DNA of 64,000 nt from Dipylidium caninum (lineage: Eukaryota > Platyhelminthes > Cestoda > Cyclophyllidea > Dipylidiidae): contig QEYB01001543.1 in NCBI GenBank assembly GCA_017562135.1, positions 124,001 to 188,000 of the forward strand. The letters are read 5' to 3'. The notes beneath the pieces are model-generated. The model saw nothing but the letters and a program-made list of their open reading frames with translations, had not been told where the DNA came from and did no database searches. Shown here in pieces: positions 41,532 through 53,746 of the stretch; position 1 is the stretch's first letter, and the number at the start of each line of letters is the position of its first letter. The position numbers and the translations under genes are program-made.

Positions 41532-43734
41532 ATGGAGTGTACTATTTCAGACCGAGAGTTTATTTTGGTCCAATACCCAGGAATAGTGAAGAATGACGAA
41601 CGTGCAATTGAAACGTTGGGAGGACTACAGTCTTTAAACAAGGTATTTTTTCCTTCTTGCTTTTTTACAAATTTTTGCAACCAGACATTGCCCAAATAAG
41701 TTTGCTGGCGTTGAGCTATGTTCGTTTACTTTATCCAATACCGATTCAACATTTAATAATCCTAAGCCCTCATCAAACGTTTTTTAACACTTTCCTTTTT
41801 CAGTCTTTTAATTCACTCACTAGACGATTACGTCTTTCGTTCAGACCGGAGATGCTTTATTCGAAACCGGTCTATGGTGACCCCCACCCCAAAACAGCGC
41901 TCATCGTCCGCGCGAAGCAACTGAAAAATATTCGAACCGGCGAAACCAAGATTATTTCTGAAATGATTGGAGTGACATCAAGGATTTACACTTTTAGTTG
42001 TATGTGTCTTTACCTCTTTATCTTTCTTGCGAATATTGTCATTTTAGCCATGGTTGACTTTCAATACGGCCCATTCGAAAGGGTTCATTGTGAATCATCT
42101 GAAACGACCACCCATTCTCCTTCACAATCTGATCATTTCCGCGTATTTTACAACCAATTGTTGGTCAAAGAGCCAACACGGGTTTTAGATCCCCATTTAA
42201 GATCTGATGTTCCTTTCTTTCTCCCTCCCCTTCTCTTCACTCGTCTCGACCAGCCGACTATGTATTGTTTCTCATCGCGTTTCCGTATGAACGAGTATGT
42301 AGAACTGGAGAACAATAGTCAACAACATCCATACCGTAAGCATCGCATAATGTTTTTACTGAGAAACTTTTTTGCATCATTATAAACTTGTGATTTCTAT
42401 TCAGCCTGATCAGTTATAGACTTTGTCTGCACTTTTGACTCCTTTTTTGTATCGTTAACTTGTAATTACTTTGGAATAAATGTGACTGGAAAAATTATTA
42501 AGTGGCCTACATGTTGCTCAATTTATATATTTCTCATTTGGCAAAATGCAGATCGAAAAGAGCGCAAAAGTTATGCCATGTTTGTAAACTTTGGTGACCC
42601 CATTCCTTCGGCTGCCCATCCAGGAGCTTTACAAGCAATTACAAATCTGAGTACGCACACCCGAAAATTGGCTCATGATGTTGAAAAGGTTGGTTTTATT
42701 ATAGTTATTTTTTACTTGGTAGTCAAATCCGTGCCACACCTTAGTAATCCAAGTATGCTTTCATTTTAGTTGTTCAATCGGCGTCCAATCTGGGGTAAAG
42801 CTGCTTTGGTTCACAGCCTTAACTGGAAACGTGTTCGGGAATGCGCCATAAAGACAATTCTTCCGGCCTATGCCTACTATGTCCCAAACGGACCATGGGG
42901 TCGAGTTTGGATCCGATTTGGATATGACCCCTGTCGTGACGCTTCTTCACGCATCTATCAAGTACCATCTTTGTCACATAACACTCATTCGTGAAACTCC
43001 TTTTCTGCCTTCTAGCCCAAACCAAGATTTTATACAAACCACTTACAGCGGTTATTGGAAAGTCTCACTAGTAGAAAAAGTTCTGAACAATCATCGGTAT
43101 TCTTTTTATAGCTATTTTAAAAATTATCCTCAATTTACTATTGTTTAACTTGTAGACCGTTGACTATCGGGTACGCTCGCCTAGATTGCAGGCAAAGTTG
43201 TGCATTTCTGGTCGAAGGCCCCGATCTGACGACCGTGAAGATACTGATACCTCGGGTTCAGATGTAGATGATGCCAGAGACACTGCTGTTATTGACACCG
43301 TGGCTATTTTCCATTCTGGGGAATCGCCGTCAACTCATGCTGCATTAAGGAACGTGAGTCACCGTAGTCATCAACACCCTCTTATCAATCTAATAAACTC
43401 ATGAGAAAAAATGCAATTTGAGTGTCATTTATGGAAATCAATTTAGTGATTGACATTTGTTTCAATACCTTCTTGATGAAACGTGTTTATCCCTGTAAAT
43501 GAGCCAGGAATTTGTTTCATTTTAAGTACATCGTTTTGTATTTTACTTTAGACCAGTGCTTTTCGCTTCAGCAAAACCAGTTGGCCAGATGCCAGACAAA
43601 TTCTTTATCAATTAGTCGATATCGACGTGCCTGAAGTTGTGGAGATGCTGTCAGCGCCTGTGCTTCGAACTGTTTGTGATCCAATTGCGGTTGGATGGCC
43701 AGTGACTACCAGAAAAGGATTCGTGATATTATGA
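41532..43734 (+). CDS. GTF3C5: General transcription factor 3C polypeptide 5 (TFIIIC subunit)
   Basis: Seven exons (41532-41642, 41804-41999, 42048-42335, 42552-42688, 42770-42961, 43156-43353, 43552-43734) join in phase to 434 residues. The N-terminus (ILVQYPGIVKNDERAIETLG, then LRLSFRP and KPVYGD) and the middle match the two-part TFIIIC subunit 5 family. Diagnostic segments are SRIYTFS, FFLPPLLFTRLDQP, AMFVNFGDP, LFNRRPIWGKAALV and GPWGRVWIRFGYDPC. Human GTF3C5 has the same order, with SRLDAPVDYFYRP, FDIRPIWSRNAV and GPWRSLWIRFGYDP. It would bind the A/B-box region as part of TFIIIC for RNA polymerase III genes. The protein is shorter than the human one: the long acidic C-terminal tail is missing, but an acidic stretch (DDREDTDTSGSDVDDARD) lies internally. 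Intron 2 is only 48 nt. Confidence 0.93.
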
Positions 43735-44552
43735 CTCGCTATTTAGAGATGTGGGTGCTAGGGAATACGTCATCGTCCTCCACATATTTTTAGTCTAAGT
43801 GCTTCGTCCTCTCCCCCAGAGAGAAGTACACACACACGCGCTGATGCTGGTTTTCGAGATGGCAAAGTGTAAGAAAATCCGTAATTTGATTCATAGACGG
43901 AAGCAATTACTTATTTATTCCGTTTTTGTAACGTTCGAAACCCAAAATAACACAGCTTACCCGCCAGGCTATACGATGGAAATAGCACATTATTATGCGG
44001 CGGTGGTGCAACTTTCCAATTACGAAGTATGCCGTAGCAAGTTCTTATGTTCTTCTTCATGATATTTATTTTTTAGGTTTTACACTCATTGTGATGAATT
44101 TCGGGGAGACTTTCTTCCTGTAACCCCTTTTCCTTGTGAATTTATTGTCAATAAAAAATTCTCTTTTGGTTGTTATTTTTTTTTCGCAGCTATTGTCTAA
44201 GAGACCTTACGCTCACTTGTGTTCTTTCTCGCATTATCATCACTTATTGAGTAGTAATCTCGCTTATCATCGTGCTACAAACCTAGAATTTTTTGTTGTT
44301 TTTGGAGGGGGTGTGATTTTCCTCATAATACTAGTATGCCTCTATGGAGATCGCTTCTTTTAGTCACCACAGGACACTTATCTTTTTAAAAAAACCCTTT
44401 TTGGATCACAACGTGATGTACTAGCAAGAAAGAAGGAGTTAGTGTATGCGTGATTGAGGTACATGGTATGCTGCTAGGTATCGTCGTACGGTAGGCGTTC
44501 TCTGAGTTGTACATAATGTGACGTAACAAAGAAGTTTTTACTCCGTTGGCAG
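43735..44552. other. Intergenic region before ELP2
   Basis: Contains 3' sequence of GTF3C5 and the presumed ELP2 promoter. An 87-codon open frame at 43799-44062 and a 75-codon hydrophobic frame at 44136-44363 show no splice partners or family features. Confidence 0.45.
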
Positions 44553-47500
44553 ATGAGTCTGGAGTGCGGTGAGGAAGTTATCCTACCTTCAAATCGCTTT
44601 CCTATGACACAAAGGCCGAGCCGTAGAGCTTTCATTGCCTACAAACAAGGTCTTGACTACGCTCGAAATTGTTCTGATCCTGTCGAGCCTGAATGTTTTT
44701 CAGTTGTTTGTGAGTACGTCTCGGCTGCTGTCAATCCTCGACCTGGTTGCATTTCTGTACAGCGTTTTCACCACTCCGGTCGTCCTCAGATGCTCGCTTT
44801 CGGTAGTAGTAGGGCCGTCTGCCTGGCTCTAGAGGTCAACAACGATATTCGAGTGTTTAAAACGCTTTCGGGCCACAAAGAAATGGTTAATTGTGTTGAG
44901 TGGGTGGATTCTTTTGCTGGGCCGACTTTCAGTCGATTCCATAGCGTTCTGCTATCTGCTTCGGGTGATGGTAAGCTTTTTATCTGTTTACTTGGTAACA
45001 TATTTTTGTAGAGCCAGCTTCTGTTCATTTCCCATATCCAACTCGTCAATTATTGCGGTTCTGTTTGTTTGTTTTTTTACCTTTAGGTGAAGTTAAGCTC
45101 TGGGACATTGGAGAAGAGGCCCAACAGGAAATATTTTCATTCAACGTTTCATCCTCCGTTATTGGCATCCACGGTTGCTACTTTGACGCTTCTGAGACGC
45201 AAATAATTGTCGGTGTAGCCAGTCAAGAGGATCTTACCGTTTGTACTATTAAACTCACACCAAAGGAGGATGCTGTACCTGTCGCAGAAGTAGTAGGCGA
45301 GACATCCTGCATTAGCTTCTGCTCCCACCCTTGTCTGGCCCTGCGTCTTGTCTGTTTTAAAGGTCCTCTCGTCCTACTCTTTGTCGGACTAACAACAGGT
45401 TGCCTTGAGGTGAGGATTGTCAAACCAGGGGAGAAAATGTTACCCCTCGCTGGGATACTGAAAGGGCATTTGGATTGGCTTATCTGTTTGGACTGTGTCA
45501 AATTATACGCGTCAAAGACTAAGGAAGAATGGTGTGTTAAAGGGGACCATGTGCTGTTGGCAACAGGGTCACAAGATAATCAAATACGGATTTGGCATGT
45601 TCAATTGGTCGAAATCAAGGACGAGACTCAAAAAGAGAGAGTATGTAATTTTGTGTAAAATAGCATTCTCATTTGTTAAAAAAAGTAGGCTCTATTTTCT
45701 TCACAGTTAAAATTAAAATTCTCTTCTCGCGCTGTGAAGTCTTTACACTGGGTTATTTTCTTCCCCCTATCTTTTTGTGTGCAGGGACAACTGTTAGAAT
45801 TACCTATACCCTATTCGAATACACACAAGTTGAGTGCAAACTTGGAAAGTGTTCTTTCTGGCCACGATAACTGGGTGACGGGCGTGGCCTGGTCTCCTGT
45901 CCCCTGGACACCAATTTCATGCCCCCAACTACTCTCAGCCAGTCGTGATAAGTCGCTAGTCATTTGGGCACCTTCCCAGCCCCTCTTTTTTAACGCCGGA
46001 ATTGCCCCTGTTGTTAACGACAATGGCGGTGATGAGACTTCTCCGGACCTCTGGTTGGAGAAAACGAGGTTCGGCACCATGGGGAGTAACTCGCTCGGAT
46101 ATCTTGCCTGTGCCTGGGGAGGTTACAACTTGGTTGTCTATGGACATGGATACTGGGTATTCTAATCCTCTCGCTTTCCTTTGATTCTGCTTTATATTTT
46201 TGGCTTTTTAAAGGCTGCTTTCACGATAGGGTGAACTTTCAACGTGGTCTGCCGACGGGGAGCCTCGAATCACATTGACTGGACACTTCGGTTCCGTCAC
46301 TAGTCTCTCCTGGTGCCGTGAAGTAGTTAATGGTGCTCCAATTAAGTCGCTTCAAAGGGAAGACGAACAGCCGTCTTTGTGTCTCGCTTATCCACCGTAT
46401 TTACTCACCGCCAGCCGAGATTTTACTGTCCGGCTACACGGTCTCTTTTACACTGGAGGCACCGGATGTTCTCCACCAGGTTGAAAAATTATTTACTTGT
46501 TGCACATAAGTAATATGGTTCTCCTCTGACATTTTTTTCAGTTAGAAGTTGGCGTGAGCTTGCACGCCCTCAGGTGCATGGATATGAGATTAATGACCTT
46601 GTCAGTTTGGATGTTGTCCGCTATGTATCAGCGGGTGATGAGAAAGTTTCGCGAGTATTTTCAGCTACGGGCAGTTTCGTGAAGAGTTTCCTCAATGATG
46701 CAACCATCGCTGACCATTCTAGCCTCCAGACACTCGTATCAGGTAATTTCAGGCCACCTTCTCTAGTCTGTTTTCACAAAACAGTATTTACCGAAGTTTG
46801 TTTGTTGTCTGACTGGGAAAATTTTGGGTGTGCCCGATTCTGGTAATTGAGAGTCCATCACTTTATTAATACCTATGAATAGTGGCAATTTACCAAATGG
46901 ACTGCCTGAGCGTAAGTAAGTGTTTTTTATTAACTCTACCTTTATAGCCGCAATCCGACCAGCCTTGGGTCTTTCGAATCAGGTGGCACTGGAGCGGCAC
47001 GAAGGTGTGGATGAGGAAAACGGCGCATCGCACGCCGTAAGTATTTTTTATATTTTATTTGATTTCAATTTGCTATTTAGTAGATTCATGCTAATGCTGT
47101 TATATCCGTTCTCTGTTCCCCAATTGCGTTTATGCACGTAGACTATAGACACAACCGGAAAACTATGCTTTCATACAGAAGCATATGCTTCAAGCACCGA
47201 AGAGTCCTGTGCGAATGAAAGTAGTCGGTCTGAACTTGGAAAACCATTGCCTCACTCCATAAGCATCTTCAAATGATCAGTTTGTTCTTATCGCGAACTC
47301 CTAATTGTTTATCCTATCACTTATGTAGAATTCTTTGTACCCTCCAACGGAATCTGTTTTGGCTGAATCAACACTCTGGATTGAGACTGGTAAACTCTAT
47401 GGCCACGGTTATGAGGTTAGATATGCATTTTTTCCCCTACTTTGTAATTCACGTAATGCTAATTTTGATGGCTCGTCGATCTATGTCTCTGAATTGTGGC

Positions 47501-49907
47501 TCTTTACCTATCATCATCATTAAATATTTCCCACTCCTCTAAGCGGGATTCTACGTTTTTTAAAGCGGAATTCATTATACTCGTCTTCGGTCCGCTCTCG
47601 ACTCTATAATAACGTAGTCTGATAGGAAGGAAATGTTTGATTTAATCCTTTCTAATTGGATTTTAGATATACATCTGATAATAAGTTAGTCATTATGGCA
47701 CTTCCTACACCTTATTTCGTTAATTGGTCACTGTCATTTAACGTGTGACTTACACTACTACCACCTTCGGTAGGTCTATAGCTTGGCACTTCATCCGAAA
47801 GGTTGCCTACTGGCTTCTGCATGTAAGGCAGCCAAAGAGGAGTATGCACAAATCTTGCTTTGGCAGACGGAAACATGGGAGATTCATCAGGTAATGCAGC
47901 CTCTTTCTCTTGCTACCATTTAGCCCCTCTCCTTTTGAACTTTCGACTTCTTCATGCGTGCTTATTAAACAATTCTTCAGAAGTTATCTTATCATCGGTT
48001 GACTGTGACTCGGATGCGGTTCGACGCCACAGGTGACCGATTTGTTTCCGTCTCGCGGGATAGAACGTGGGCCCTGTGGAAAGTGGAGGAAGGTAGAAAT
48101 AACAAGTACCCCACTTTCAGTCTGTCTAAACACTCACAATCTGGACGGAAGGTGCACTCTCGTATCATTTGGGGTTGTGCATGGTCTCCAGACTGCAGGT
48201 ACCGTTATTTTCGTTGCTACCACTTTGCTCCCATTTCTAATTTATCTGATGACCAATTTCCTCCACTCAAAGCATCTTGGCTTGACTTTATTTCCTCGCT
48301 TTTATAGACATTTATAGATTCCCTCCACTTTGCTAAATATTCTGTTCTTGTTTGATCAATCTTCGTCTCAGCGAGGTTGCCACCATCACTACTGTACATT
48401 CTCTCATGCAATTCTTTTACGACACATGGAGCAAGGAGTTGAGTTAGTGCATTGTTCAACGAGATTTTGGTAAATAGGTCCTATTTCAACTTTCAGACAT
48501 TATTTTTCTAACGCTGTGGATTGTAATTATAAAATTTCCCTCTAAAAGTGAATATTAGTATTTGGGGAAGTCGAGTTCCTACTACTACCTCGTGACAACT
48601 TTGGTAGAATTCTCTCAAGCCCTTATTCATAACAGAGGACGAAGGTTCGTATACTGAGCTTTTGGCATTTTTAAAACAACAAAATTGTTACCATGTCGAT
48701 TGTTTCTTACTAAAATACGATCGTGTTGCCCATACGACACAGGTAGACGGGTTTTCGTTCTACTGCTACACATCATGTGATTTAATTTTCTACCTCTCCC
48801 TTGATCATATTTCTCCATCACCTTCACATAGCTTTTAAGTATCACATTTTGAGACGTCAAAATTTCACGATAGCGACCTAGAAAGCTAGTGGGAGATTAC
48901 GGAAGTACATGGGAATGGCATTAATTTTCCTTCTGGACATCCCTGATTTCTTTCGATGTGACTTTTTTTAGTGTGGAAATCTTATATTACCTTGTACGAG
49001 TAAAGTGCGAGTCGACATAACTGGGGCTAATGAAATATTCTAGTGATCATTTACTCTAGTGATTGTATGGCAATCGCTCAGCAGAGGCGCGTATTTCGCA
49101 ATAGATAACACTTTGTTGCTGCCATAGAGGATATGTAATTGTCTAGTTTGAAATTCAATAAGTATTGATCACTACCAGTGAAAATCAAATTGTCACTGTC
49201 AGTGAATTAACTTAAATCCATGAAATATAATACTACACGTTCTTGCAGTATAAATTACCATTCGTTGTGAACAAGTCTTATAATGGGGGTTGGAATTAGG
49301 CTTTCTGTACTTAGACGTGATTTGCCACCTGCCGTAAAGTTGACTCAAAGATCTGCAACCGCCTTTAATTGTCTAGGAGGTTGGCAAGCTGCAGTCATCG
49401 CACCGAGTTCAGATGACGACTTATCGCCTTATAATAACAGCAGAGATGGCCAAAGGGCATTAATAAATGGTTTAATTTGGTGATTTACAGGTGTATATGA
49501 CTATCATCCCGAATTTTAGAGCTTTCCTTACTGCCTCGCGTGACAAACAAATTATGGCGTGGGACGGTGACAGTGGAGAACGCATGGAACCACCGTGGTC
49601 CCTCTCGGAACCCATAACAGCTTTTGATGTTGGAGCATATATCCTCAACACCAAGGCTTTTTTTGTTGCGGCAGGCTTTGAAACAGGTGGAATTGAACTC
49701 CTGGCCATATCTCTTACTGACAGGACGTGTAGGTCGCTGTGGAAGATGCCCACTGACTGGTCGCACATGGGACTTTCAGTGCGATGTATGGCTCTTCATC
49801 CTTTAAGCGACGAGTCGGTAGCCTTAGCCAGTGGTGGCGATGATGGCATTGTCCGAATCTTCCGCATATCGCCCTCCTCTCTCAGCCAAATGACATGCAG
49901 TGCTTAA
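44553..49907 (+). CDS. ELP2: Elongator complex protein 2 (WD40 scaffold)
   Basis: Ten exons (44553-44970, 45087-45640, 45785-46156, 46230-46479, 46542-46742, 46948-47036, 47329-47415, 47774-47890, 47981-48198, 49520-49907) join in phase to about 897 residues, near the usual 800-850. WD40 signatures run throughout: [78 protein letters not shown] and [11 protein letters not shown]. Family-specific segments match human ELP2: [54 protein letters not shown]-like [27 protein letters not shown] and [17 protein letters not shown]2 forms the two seven-bladed propellers of the Elp123 subcomplex, which modifies wobble uridines in tRNA. The ATG at 44553 follows GGCAG, so an extra 5' exon is possible; MTQRPSRR further in is an alternative start. 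Confidence 0.93.
48199..49519 (+). other. Last and longest ELP2 intron
   Basis: GTACCG donor after SPDCR and TTTTAG acceptor before [14 protein letters not shown]; the split Arg codon is restored on joining. No gene is visible inside. Confidence 0.75.
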
Positions 49908-50472
49908 CCGTACTTATTGTGCCTTTCCATATCTAACACATTCGAGTCTGTCTTGCCTCTTTTTACTTTATCAAATCTTGTAGTAATTTAAAATCACTTT
50001 TAACCAACTGAATTGAGAATTTTCTAGCCGTCCGTTGTTATTTCCCTCAGTATGTTAAGATGCCCAGGGAGACTAGACTTTTATCATAAGCAGACAGCCT
50101 TGGACGAATGGGAGTATGAGATAAGACCATTTAAAGTCCCCAAACAGGACGTGCATTGCATGTACAAGTAAATGTAGTTGTCGGGATTCTTGCACCTGCA
50201 AAATATTTTTTATTTGCATCCCAAAGTAAGGCCAGAGTATCAAGTATAGGTAGTTCAGTAAGCACTTGTCTTTTGTAGATTATTTGACCATATACTTATT
50301 AATTTGGCAACATTCAATTCACCTTCCTAACTTAAATTTTATTATTTCTCGAGGAATGTGCTGTTTTTTGAGTTTGAAAAAAAATCAATTGGGGATTTAT
50401 TTGACAAGGTTGTTGGAAACATTGCCGTTCGTCAAATGAATAAACTTGTCACGAACTAGTTAACAAGACGCA
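49908..50472. other. Intergenic region, nothing supported
   Basis: Separates ELP2 from the downstream 7TM gene on the same strand. AT-rich, no recognisable element. Confidence 0.5.
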
Positions 50473-51330
50473 ATGGGTTGTACCAATTTTGTCAACATCT
50501 TCATGCCCATCATTTTCTTACTTGGTGGAGTTGGTAATGTGGCATTGGCCTCTCGTCGCGGTTACGTACTGAAGCGACGAATGAATCTGATTCAATTACT
50601 CTACTTTTGTCAGAGTCTACTAGACACCATTGTTTGCCTGTTCTTATTCCTCATGATCTCGGCAGTTTACACCTCTGATCCATACCTCTGCCTACTTATC
50701 TCCTCCTTCAGTCTCTTCTGGTTCTTTTTTAGTTTCCGAGTCTGGTTAAACATAGTAATTGCCACCTACCATTACCACCGCATCTTGTCATCTGGCACCG
50801 CGAATTACCAGATGAGATGGTATACACTTGTCTACTTTGCATTGATTGCATTCATTTCCGCCCTCATGGCAACTTTAGCAGCGATGTACCTTCATGAATT
50901 TGATACTGACCGCATGGTGTGCGGCAATATTTTCGAATTTGAGAAGGAATTGTTGCCCAATCGTTTCGCCCTTGTGCGTTGTCTGTATATCCCCTCTGCC
51001 ACATTAACTAGCTTTTTTCCTGGCGTCGCTGTTATTCGCTTCTATACACGGGTGCTGCATTCCTTGAAAGAGTTTGAAGCACCAGCAAAGGTGAAGAAGG
51101 AGGCTAAGACTATGGTTTTTCTAGACGGATATCTCCTACTCTTGCTGACTCTGCCTGTACATACACTTGTTTTAATTCAAGTCATGCATTTCCAAAGATG
51201 TTTCCTATGCGGGGAGATATGTTTCAAGTTAATCACAATGCTCGCTGGTACTTATTCTATTATACAACCTCTCCTCCATTTTACCTTGTATAAGTTATTT
51301 GTATTGGAACATGGAGACCTTTTTGTTTAA
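50473..51330 (+). CDS. Rhodopsin-like orphan GPCR, single exon
   Basis: A 285-residue intronless protein with seven clear hydrophobic helices: TM1 about 8-28 (PIIFLLGGVGNVALASRR, containing the GNV typical of class A), TM2 38-62 with an Asp, TM3 68-95, TM4 113-138, TM5 165-188, TM6 208-234 with a Pro, TM7 245-272. A Cys near the top of TM3 (YLCLL) and one in loop 2 (MVCGN) could form the standard disulfide. The DRY motif is replaced by ATYHYHRI, and NPxxY by QPLLHF. Loops and tails are very short. These traits fit flatworm-specific orphan rhodopsin-like receptors, a family assignment from general knowledge and not from a search. The ligand is unknown. Confidence 0.75.
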   Translation: MGCTNFVNIFMPIIFLLGGVGNVALASRRGYVLKRRMNLIQLLYFCQSLLDTIVCLFLFLMISAVYTSDPYLCLLISSFSLFWFFFSFRVWLNIVIATYHYHRILSSGTANYQMRWYTLVYFALIAFISALMATLAAMYLHEFDTDRMVCGNIFEFEKELLPNRFALVRCLYIPSATLTSFFPGVAVIRFYTRVLHSLKEFEAPAKVKKEAKTMVFLDGYLLLLLTLPVHTLVLIQVMHFQRCFLCGEICFKLITMLAGTYSIIQPLLHFTLYKLFVLEHGDLFV

Positions 51331-53746
51331 CTTATGAATATTTTACCGTGTAAGAAACGGTGATTGGTTGCTAACCTTGTGCCGACCATAACCTCTTGAA
51401 TGCCCGAGAGCCTAAAGTGACCTAACAGCTTCTTCCTGTACGGACCATGAGCATTGCCACGGTCAAGAAAATAAGTGCGCACCAGCACGACTGTGTCATT
51501 TACCGCCTACTACAGATGCGATGTTCATTTCCTTTATTTCGCAGTTGCCAGCACTCAGGCGATGAAAAATTAAGCCACTTTAGTTCTTACTGTAAACAGC
51601 GGGTGGTTTGTCCAATAGAGAATAGGCTGACTTGCTGAATCCGAGAAAATGGGCCATCATGATTGACGTGTCCTTGATTCTCATTAGGTTTTCCATGAAC
51701 CAATGAAAATGCAGTCTCAAAGATATATTTCCCATAAAATTAGAAAGACATGTTCCGAGACTATAAATTTTTCGCTGAATTACAGTACTCGATTGCGCTA
51801 TTTATTCAATCCTAACTGGTTTGTTTCAATCATCAAAATGGGAAAATTTGAAACGACTAGCGTGTTTTACTGTTGACAATTCAAAAGGTTACAAACAACT
51901 AAAATGACCCTTATCTAATTAGATTACGTCAACTCCCTCCTTCATTGTTTCGTAAGCTAACATAACAAGATTTCGCGTACGAACACTCCCCAACAAACAT
52001 CCTTTCCTGGTTTTTCATCTCAGTGTTTCAGTGAATTAGTAGTTGATCTGTTTTTCTCTCTTAATAGGGAAAAAAATAGGCCAACATCCTACTAAAAGTA
52101 CAAACCGCCCTAAAGGCTTCTATGAACTCATTGGCTTAGGAATGCTGGAAATGTAAGTGGATCTTTTGAGGTTAAGTCATTTTGGGAATCTTTTAGTTAT
52201 ACCGTGCCTGGGTTTCTCCTTAGTAAAGCATAAATCTTAGCCAATATAGAATACGTAGACATCAAATTTTCGAAAGCAAAAACACGACGGCCAGTCCCTT
52301 GCCGCATCTAATTGTGAAAGACATTCACTTATCCCTACAATTGCTATTAACGTATGCACTTTGCTCTAGCTAATTGCGACCAGATGCCGCATATCTCCCA
52401 CAAGGCTAATTGAAACCACTAATGATCAAAACAAGGGTATAACGGTTATTCCGATTGATTCGGCAAAACTCTACTAATTAATGAGACATGCTTTGACTCC
52501 TTCATCAAGCAAAGACTGAGGGTTGGACGAATCTTGGCAATAGTTATGTTCTCACCGGGACTACATTACCGAAAATCTAAATCAGCCACTCAGATCGGTC
52601 CACAGAGGAGTCCATCTAACTCGACCAATCAGTTACCTGCGCTCTGGCAATTCAACTTGAGCATCGCTCGAAGCGAACGCAAGAGCATATAATAAGGGGA
52701 AATATGCGCGAAGCCGAATAATTCCATTTATCCCTTCTCATTTTCTCGAGAGATTATAGCCTTACGCCGGATACATGGACACACCAGAATGGAGCCACAT
52801 AAATTATGTTTCCGTGTTGTCGTTAACGTAGATTTCAAGCTTAGCATCAAGCGTGAAAGCGTTGGACGGAAGATGTGGTTGGGAGTTTACATTTCTGTTT
52901 TCCCTAAACACACCATTAACCGACTTGGGGGAAGGAGGGCAGGAAGGCAGATGTGTATGCGTGTATATGTTTATCAGTCTGTGGCATCATGTTGAGGAGA
53001 AATCATAGTAGGGACAGTCCTTTTAGCTTTCACTTGGTCGTCCAAGACGCGAGTTTAATATGAAAATGCCGGTTTTCTCAGCGAGGAGGGGTTGAAGCAA
53101 AATTCCCATTTACTTTTATTAAAATTGCACTACTTTCGAGCCTCCAATAGGTTATTCTCCTGCTCTTATTAAATTGATCGGGAGGAAAGGAAGTAGAGAA
53201 GATCATTTAACCGTATAGCATAGCTTAAAAAGCAAAGTATACTTGCAATGAACTCCTACAAAAGGAAATCTTTCTCTCCCAACCGGTATGGGCATACACA
53301 TAAGTAGATATAGTGTCAGTCATTAATGCTTTCAAAAAGGCGAAAGGAACTATTTAAATATATGCTGTCGAGAAGCACCAAGGACAAGATAGAGCAGAGA
53401 AAGGGGATTGTGTAACACTTAATCGCTAGTTTTAATTTGCCGAGGATTACACCTAGATTTTAGCACCTCAATAAAACTCTTAGTCCTCCCCGAATAGTTG
53501 GTAGTAAACTTCCTCTCTCGATTAAATTGTCACTTGTAGCTTATAATCATTTTTGCTTATGTTTAAGACTATACAAACAGGACATAATTGCAAATAATCT
53601 TTTAGTTAAAAACAATGACCAGATATCTTCAATAAGGAAATTTGAGAAAGAAGGGTTTTTTTGATGAATACATATTGTAATCATAAATGACTAAGCTATT
53701 TTCAAAAAGGAGAAGAACAAATCGCGTACGTGTCTAATGTCAACTA
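51331..53746. other. Intergenic region, nothing supported
   Basis: About 2.4 kb between convergent genes. Open frames at 51447-51638 and 52789-52995 lack any supporting feature. No RNA gene or repeat was recognised. Confidence 0.45.

Noticed and set aside
44136..44363. 75-codon hydrophobic frame
   Set aside because: T-rich intergenic sequence; Phe/Leu content follows from base composition.
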